Program-made: the position numbers and the translations under genes
Notes under the pieces: generated by a model
What the model was told of the DNA's origin: nothing
Databases searched by the model: none
The model's input: only the letters and a program-made list of their open reading frames with translations
Source of the DNA: Pseudobdellovibrionaceae bacterium
GTDB taxonomy: Bacteria; Bdellovibrionota; Bdellovibrionia; Bdellovibrionales; JAMPXM01
DNA length: 10,664 nt
Direction: 5' to 3'
Assembly: GCA_016791465.1 (NCBI GenBank)
Contig: JAEUWE010000151.1
Location: 1 to 10,664, forward strand
Shown here: piece by piece, positions 6,406 through 10,664 of the stretch
How the letters are laid out: each line of letters begins with the position of its first letter
Position numbering within the stretch: the stretch's first letter is position 1

Positions 6406-7784
6406 CTGAGCAGCTGGCATCGTATCAGATCTCGGATTTGGTCATTGTGTCGGTGGACACGCGCGGCTTTGAACTTGCGGCGCGTTTGGCGAAGCGCGGC
6501 TGGAAAGTCGTTGTGCTCGAGCTCTCCGGTGGAGACCTGAGTTCAGATATGACTTGGGCCGATCGCCTGGGGCCATTTTTAAGTTGGGAGAATGAGACGG
6601 TTGAGGCCATTGACTCGTCGGGGGAGCGTCTGCGTTCTGAGTTTGGTGCGATTTGGTTGCCAACAGGAATGGTTTTTTTGGGGGGGCGCAGGGCTGAAGC
6701 CGGCGAGCGGCATTTGCGCTTGGGATTGGGAGCACGGGTTTTTAGCGAGGCGCAGGCTTTGAGTGGTGGAGGTTGTCTTGATCAGCAGTGGCCACTCGCG
6801 CTTCGTCGGAGTGTGATTTCAAATCGTCTTTTGCGGCGAGAGAAGTATCTTGATTCGCGCGCGTGGGCCGATCTTCCTTTCGAAAAGCCGGTGAAAGCGA
6901 TGACACGGGCTGATTCAATTGCAGCGATGAGAAGAGAGTTTGCCGTTCGCGCTGGAGTGAGAATTGTCGACGTCCAGCGTATTTTAGCCGTGCCGTCGCG
7001 CGATCAACACATTGATCGAATCGATGTTGAGACGTTGGCGGGTCCATTGACGGAGCGAACACGTTCGGTGGTTTGGATGCTTTCCCGAGATGAATCGGCG
7101 GACGACTCGTTTGTTGCCGCGACGGCTCACTCTAGCGGCGTGTACGAACTCGACGATGTTGCACCTGAGCTTCCGATTGAAAGTTCACTGGCTTGGTGGC
7201 GAATGCGTTTTGCGATCAAAGGGATGGGGGCTGGACACAGCGCCTATCTGCAGCGCCTTCCAGAGATGCCGCCGTTTATGGTTTTAGTTGGTTCGGTTGA
7301 GCGGCCCTGGAGCCATGATAACCTCATCGTTCTCGAGCGTGCCGAGCGCACGGGGGCGCTGACGGAAGAGTCGCAGGTCTACGACGCATGGATAAGAATT
7401 CCATATTGGTCGCGGACGGATCACGTGTATCGCGACGAGCAGCGACTTTTGGTTCAAGAGCGATTGAAAGCTCACTTTGTTGGTTGTGATTTCAATTGGG
7501 TGACTCCGTCGCCGATCGCACTCACGGCCCCGGCAATTCGAATGCCATTTGTCGTCTACTCGGATACGTCGCGCTTTGGTGCTCGTTCGAATCAACAAAA
7601 AAAATCAATGCGTGCTCCGATTCGCAATCTGGTATTCGCTGGTCCTGAAACGCACCGAGCGACGGGAGTCTGGGGTTTGCGGATGTCGGAGGATCTTTGG
7701 ATCGAGCGGCTTGAGAAGCTGCGCAGGGATTGGGATCCCGCCGCAAAACAGCAAGGGCTTCGTCGCGAGGAGGCACAGCCGTGA
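6402..7784 (+). CDS. Unrecognised pur-operon protein, degenerate FAD-oxidoreductase-like fold
   Basis: A 460-residue cytoplasmic protein with no signal peptide, between purN and purB. The N-terminus (12-40) has the beta-alpha-beta pattern of a Rossmann dinucleotide-binding fold ending in KVVVLE, but the GxGxxG loop reads SVDTRG (17-22), losing the first two glycines. Residues about 168-229 (AAMRREFAVRAGVRIVDV, then VVWMLSR) look like the middle part of amine-oxidase/phytoene-desaturase proteins. RNLVFAGPETHRATGVWG (408-425) resembles their C-terminal FAD-contacting segment. I infer an amine-oxidase-like fold that has lost or altered cofactor binding; a FAD enzyme with an unusual loop is the alternative. 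The GTG start at 6402 has AGGGGG upstream and overlaps the purN stop by four bases; its stop overlaps the purB start by four. The reading frame is intact despite a T7G7 run (6673-6686) and an A8 run (7597-7604). The role in purine synthesis is unknown. Confidence 0.8.
   Translation: MTEQLASYQISDLVIVSVDTRGFELAARLAKRGWKVVVLELSGGDLSSDMTWADRLGPFLSWENETVEAIDSSGERLRSEFGAIWLPTGMVFLGGRRAEAGERHLRLGLGARVFSEAQALSGGGCLDQQWPLALRRSVISNRLLRREKYLDSRAWADLPFEKPVKAMTRADSIAAMRREFAVRAGVRIVDVQRILAVPSRDQHIDRIDVETLAGPLTERTRSVVWMLSRDESADDSFVAATAHSSGVYELDDVAPELPIESSLAWWRMRFAIKGMGAGHSAYLQRLPEMPPFMVLVGSVERPWSHDNLIVLERAERTGALTEESQVYDAWIRIPYWSRTDHVYRDEQRLLVQERLKAHFVGCDFNWVTPSPIALTAPAIRMPFVVYSDTSRFGARSNQQKKSMRAPIRNLVFAGPETHRATGVWGLRMSEDLWIERLEKLRRDWDPAAKQQGLRREEAQP
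7768..7773 (+). promoter_or_regulatory. Ribosome binding site that fixes the purB GTG start
   Basis: A perfect AGGAGG lies seven bases before the GTG at 7781, inside the end of the preceding gene. It supports this start over an in-frame codon at 7730 that would add 17 non-conserved residues. Confidence 0.85.
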
Positions 7785-9085
7785 TTGACCGTTACACGAA
7801 ACCAGAGATGGGAACCGTCTTCAAACCCGAGCGTCGGTTTTACTGGATGCTTGAAGTTGAGAAAGCGGTGGCTGAAGTGCAAGCCGAGCTCGGATTGATT
7901 CCCTCTGAGGCGGCAAAAGCGATCGCAGTGCGCGGGCGTTTTGATGTTGCGCGGATCGATGAAATTGAGAAAACAACGAAGCATGATGTCATCGCATTCG
8001 TAAGTTGCGTAGCGGAAAACGTCGGCCCCGAAGGGCGCTGGGTGCATTACGGGCTGACGTCGAGCGATGTTTTGGATACCGCGTTGAATTTGCAAATCGC
8101 TGAGGCGGGAGCCGTACTGCTATCGGCTGTGGAGAGATTGATTTCGATTTTAAAAGCCCGCGCGGTGGCTGAGGCTGACACGCTTTGCGCCGGTCGCACA
8201 CATGGAATGCATGCGGAACCGACGACCTTTGGAATGAAGCTCGCTGGATTTTGGGCCGAGTTTTCGCGGCACCGCGAACGTTTGACCACAGCACTCGCTG
8301 AAATTCGCGTCGGAAAACTCTCGGGCGCAGTGGGAACCTATTCGACGCAAACGCCTCTCGTAGAGGCGGGTGTTTGTAAACGGCTGGGGCTTCGGCCCGA
8401 AACGATTGCGACCCAGGTTGTTCCGCGCGATCGCCATGCAGCTGTGTTCTCGGCGCTCGCGCTTCTGGGGGGCGGTATTGAGCGTTTGGCCGTTGAACTT
8501 CGTCATTTGCAGCGAACTGAAATTGGCGAGGTGACGGAGGCCTTTGGCCGCGGGCAAAAGGGTTCAAGCGCGATGCCGCATAAGAAGAATCCGATTTCAG
8601 CAGAAAACTTAACGGGTGCGGCGAGACTGCTTCGGTCTTACGCCTCTTCCGCATTTGAAAACATGGCGCTTTGGCATGAGCGCGATATCTCGCACTCTTC
8701 GGTTGAGCGGGTGATTGTGCCCGATGCGTTTATTCTGGCTCACTATGCCTGTGCGCGAATGGCGGATCTGATTGAAGGGCTTGAGGTGAATCGTGAGGCG
8801 ATGCTGCAGACCATGGCGGAATCGCACGGGTTTTTATTTAGTTCACATCTTCTGTTGGCGCTTGTCGAAAAGGGGCTTTCTCGGGAGGACGCCTATCAGC
8901 TTGTGCAAAAACTCAGTCACGGGCTGAAGGCTGGTCAGCATCTCAAGGAGGCTGCGCTGCTGAATTCTGACGTGACATCGCGGCTTTCGGCCCTCGAGAT
9001 TGAAGGTGTTTTTTCAGGTGAGAGACACAAGAGGGCCATTCGCGAGCACTTGGCACGAGTGGGTTTGGTTGGAGGGAATGCATGA
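7781..9085 (+). CDS. purB: Adenylosuccinate lyase
   Basis: PurB removes fumarate from SAICAR to give AICAR, and from adenylosuccinate to give AMP, so it serves both the main pathway and the AMP branch. The product is 434 residues, similar to the 431 of Bacillus subtilis PurB and of that short type. The N-terminus IDRYTKPEMGTVF matches IERYSRPEM. Substrate and catalytic blocks are KHDVIAFV, HYGLTSSDVLDTAL (His89), GRTHGMHAEPTTFG (catalytic His141), and the fumarate-lyase signature GSSAMPHKKNP (from about 261), with the mobile-loop serines at 262 and 263. WHERDISHSS follows. The GTG start is chosen from the ribosome binding site and from alignment. It overlaps the upstream gene by four bases (GTGA) and purC by four (ATGA), so translation is probably coupled. 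Confidence 0.97.
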   Translation: MIDRYTKPEMGTVFKPERRFYWMLEVEKAVAEVQAELGLIPSEAAKAIAVRGRFDVARIDEIEKTTKHDVIAFVSCVAENVGPEGRWVHYGLTSSDVLDTALNLQIAEAGAVLLSAVERLISILKARAVAEADTLCAGRTHGMHAEPTTFGMKLAGFWAEFSRHRERLTTALAEIRVGKLSGAVGTYSTQTPLVEAGVCKRLGLRPETIATQVVPRDRHAAVFSALALLGGGIERLAVELRHLQRTEIGEVTEAFGRGQKGSSAMPHKKNPISAENLTGAARLLRSYASSAFENMALWHERDISHSSVERVIVPDAFILAHYACARMADLIEGLEVNREAMLQTMAESHGFLFSSHLLLALVEKGLSREDAYQLVQKLSHGLKAGQHLKEAALLNSDVTSRLSALEIEGVFSGERHKRAIREHLARVGLVGGNA

Positions 9086-9816
9086 GTGTGTACGAGCCGG
9101 GCGAGTTGATCTACGAAGGTAAGGCCAAAAAGCTATTTTCCATCCCTGGGCAGCCGGACCTGTTGTTTCAGGAATACAAAGACAGCCTCACGGCTTTCAA
9201 TGCCCAAAAAAAAGGTTCGTTCGAAGAGAAGGGGGCTCTCAATCGAGAGATCTGCGCGCTTCTTTTTGATGAGCTGGAGCGAAACAGCGTGCTCACACAT
9301 CGTATTCAGGAGATTCCTCCGAATGCGATTGTGACTCGGAAACTCAAGATGGTGAAGCTTGAACTCGTTGTGCGTAACATCCTTGCCGGGTCAACGGCGA
9401 AGAAATTTGGCTTCGAAGAGGGGACCCCTCTCGATGCGCCACTTGTGGAGTTTTACTACAAGGATGATGCGCTTGCCGATCCCTTTGTGAGCGATGAGCA
9501 GGCGATCATGCTCAAGACCGCGCGCGACCGCGCCGAGCTCGACGCTCTTCGAGCATTTGGTTTGAAAATCAATGCGGTCTTAGTGCCGTATCTATTGAAG
9601 GCGGGAATTCGTCTTATCGATTTCAAAGTCGAGGTCGGCTATGACAAGGACGGCGTCTTGCGCCTCGCGGATGAGATTTCTCCCGACACGTGTCGACTTT
9701 GGGACGCGAAGACCGGAGAAAAAATGGATAAAGATCGTTTCCGTCGGGATCTTGGTGGCATCGCGGAGGCTTACCGCGGAGTGCGGGATCGTTTGCGTCA
9801 AGCAGGGGGTAAGTGA
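9082..9816 (+). CDS. purC: SAICAR synthetase (phosphoribosylaminoimidazole-succinocarboxamide synthase)
   Basis: PurC joins CAIR to aspartate with ATP to make SAICAR, the substrate of PurB, which is encoded just upstream. The 244-residue product is the usual length for a stand-alone bacterial PurC. Conserved segments are IYEGKAKKLF (10-19, ATP-binding N-lobe), KDSLTAFNAQKKGSF (33-47), NREI, ELVVRNILAGS (94-104), LIDFKVEVG (178-186), and the signature LADEISPDTCRLWD (195-208). The ATG at 9082 overlaps the purB stop as ATGA and has GGAGGG five bases upstream. An A8 run lies in the KK codons of the QKKGS motif at 9206-9213, but the frame is intact. It is followed directly by purS, whose ATG shares one base with the purC stop. 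Confidence 0.97.
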   Translation: MSVYEPGELIYEGKAKKLFSIPGQPDLLFQEYKDSLTAFNAQKKGSFEEKGALNREICALLFDELERNSVLTHRIQEIPPNAIVTRKLKMVKLELVVRNILAGSTAKKFGFEEGTPLDAPLVEFYYKDDALADPFVSDEQAIMLKTARDRAELDALRAFGLKINAVLVPYLLKAGIRLIDFKVEVGYDKDGVLRLADEISPDTCRLWDAKTGEKMDKDRFRRDLGGIAEAYRGVRDRLRQAGGK

Positions 9817-10067
9817 TGGCTGAGTTTACTTTTGGTGTGACAGTGATGCCGCGAAAAGAGGTTCTCGATACGCAAGGTCGTGCGGTTGAGGAAACTTTGA
9901 AACGCGAAGGCGAACCGGTGCTGTCGTGCCGTGTTGGGCGTTTTGTTGAACTCAAGGTTTCAGCAAGCGACCGAAAACAAGCCGAAGCGACTGCAAAAAA
10001 AGTAGCGGAATCGCTTCTCTGTAATTCGCTGATCGAAACATTCAGTCTTGGTGAAGCGAATGGCTAA
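9816..10067 (+). CDS. purS: FGAM synthetase subunit PurS
   Basis: An 83-residue protein matching the small PurS subunit, which bridges PurQ and PurL in the three-part phosphoribosylformylglycinamidine synthetase found in Bacillus, many alphaproteobacteria and others. Visible family features are the opening beta strand FGVTVMPR, the EVLDTQGRAVEETL segment (corresponding to the conserved vlDpqG), VGRFVELKV, and a C-terminal helix leading to LLCNSLIETFSL (corresponding to the usual LLxNPxIE). The start could be GTG 9813 or ATG 9816. ATG is chosen because AGGGGG (9804-9809) is six bases from it and only three from the GTG. Its end overlaps purQ by eight bases. The presence of purS means that PurL here should be the short form lacking the glutaminase domain. 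Confidence 0.93.
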   Translation: MAEFTFGVTVMPRKEVLDTQGRAVEETLKREGEPVLSCRVGRFVELKVSASDRKQAEATAKKVAESLLCNSLIETFSLGEANG

Positions 10068-10664
10068 GTCGATCGGTCAATCCGTGGTCGGCGTCATACG
10101 GTTCCCAGGAACGAATTGCGATCGCGATGTTTTTGAGGCTGTCGCAAAACTTGGCGGCGAGCCGCGCTGGCTCTGGCACGGTGATCTGTTCGATCACAAA
10201 GAGTACTCGGCGTTGATTCTTCCTGGAGGATTTAGCTACGGCGACTATTTGCGAAGCGGCGCCTTGGCGGCGCGGGCGACCGCGATGAAGTCGGTTCGCG
10301 AAGCGGCATCCTATGGAACGCCAATACTTGGAATCTGCAATGGTTTTCAAATTCTCTGTGAAGCGAGACTTTTGCCGGGAGCACTTTCGCGCAATCAAGG
10401 ACTTCGTTTTATCGATGAGTGGGTGGAGCTGAAAGTCGTCGGCGGCCTTTCGCGCTTTGGTCAAAACGCTAAGGCGCAAGCGGCGTCAGGACTTCGGATT
10501 CCCATCGCTCATGCCGACGGACGCTATACGGTTTCAATTGATGAAGCGAAACGGCTTGAGGATCGTGGACAAGTTTGGCTTCGCTATAAAGTGAATCCCA
10601 ATGGTTCGGTCGCCGATATCGCGGGAGTAACGAACGAGGCGGGAAATGTTTCAGGCCTCATGCC
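10060..10664 (+). CDS. purQ: FGAM synthetase glutaminase subunit PurQ, C-terminus cut off by window edge
   Basis: The first 201 residues of PurQ are visible; Bacillus PurQ is about 227. PurQ is a class I glutamine amidotransferase that releases ammonia from glutamine for PurL to convert FGAR to FGAM (step 4). Diagnostic blocks are the N-terminal VIRFPGTNCDRD (12-23), LILPGGFSYGDYLRSGALA (52-70), the nucleophile Cys93 in GICNGFQIL, and PIAHADGRY (148-156) with His151, a PurQ-specific motif. The sequence ends at SGLM; the catalytic His-Glu pair expected in the next few codons (HPE) lies outside. The ATG at 10060 overlaps purS by eight bases, with GGTGA five bases before it. purL is the expected next gene. 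No stop codon interrupts the frame to the window edge. Confidence 0.96.
   Translation, partial: MAKSIGQSVVGVIRFPGTNCDRDVFEAVAKLGGEPRWLWHGDLFDHKEYSALILPGGFSYGDYLRSGALAARATAMKSVREAASYGTPILGICNGFQILCEARLLPGALSRNQGLRFIDEWVELKVVGGLSRFGQNAKAQAASGLRIPIAHADGRYTVSIDEAKRLEDRGQVWLRYKVNPNGSVADIAGVTNEAGNVSGLM

Noticed and set aside
7989..8654. 221-residue minus-strand ORF opposite purB
   Set aside because: Antisense to the conserved catalytic blocks of PurB; Arg/Pro/Ser-rich shadow frame with no recognisable domain.
10042..10479. 145-residue minus-strand ORF opposite purQ
   Set aside because: Antisense to clear PurQ motifs including the catalytic Cys; no supporting features.

Overview
The window looks like chromosomal DNA from a Gram-negative bacterium with a bacterial-type envelope. 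Two outer-membrane beta-barrel-like proteins with signal peptides and a large secreted DUF3857/transglutaminase-like/TPR protein sit beside a compact purine operon. That operon uses a PurS/PurQ-type (multi-subunit) FGAM synthetase and a short, Bacillus-type PurB. The combination fits Bdellovibrionota/Oligoflexia or a related former-deltaproteobacterial lineage, but this is inference from gene content only.

The left half (1-4517) is read on the minus strand. From upstream to downstream it holds an outer-membrane barrel protein (4517-3693), a 1010-residue exported DUF3857/transglutaminase-fold/TPR protein (3626-594), and an outer-membrane barrel protein whose C-terminus runs off the window (488-1). 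The first two are 66 bases apart and may be co-transcribed. The third has a short upstream gap with a possible promoter of its own.

The 311-base divergent intergenic region (4518-4828) carries a probable promoter and leader hairpin for the minus-strand barrel gene. It also carries a structured leader for the purine operon: an 8-bp inverted repeat enclosing 49 bases that ends directly before the purM ribosome binding site.

The right half (4829-10664) is one tightly packed plus-strand operon: purM, purN, an unrecognised gene, purB, purC, purS and purQ (cut by the window end). Every junction overlaps by 1, 4 or 8 bases, so translational coupling is likely throughout. The products cover GAR transformylation (PurN), FGAM synthesis (PurS and PurQ, with PurL expected just downstream), AIR synthesis (PurM), SAICAR synthesis (PurC) and the lyase step to AICAR (PurB). 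PurF, PurD, PurE/PurK and PurH are not in the window.

The main novelty candidates are the 460-residue gene between purN and purB, which resembles an FAD-dependent amine-oxidase/desaturase fold with a broken dinucleotide-binding glycine motif; the purM leader structure; and the transglutaminase domain of the large secreted protein, in which the catalytic cysteine position is proline. No RNA genes, insertion sequences or CRISPR arrays were seen.
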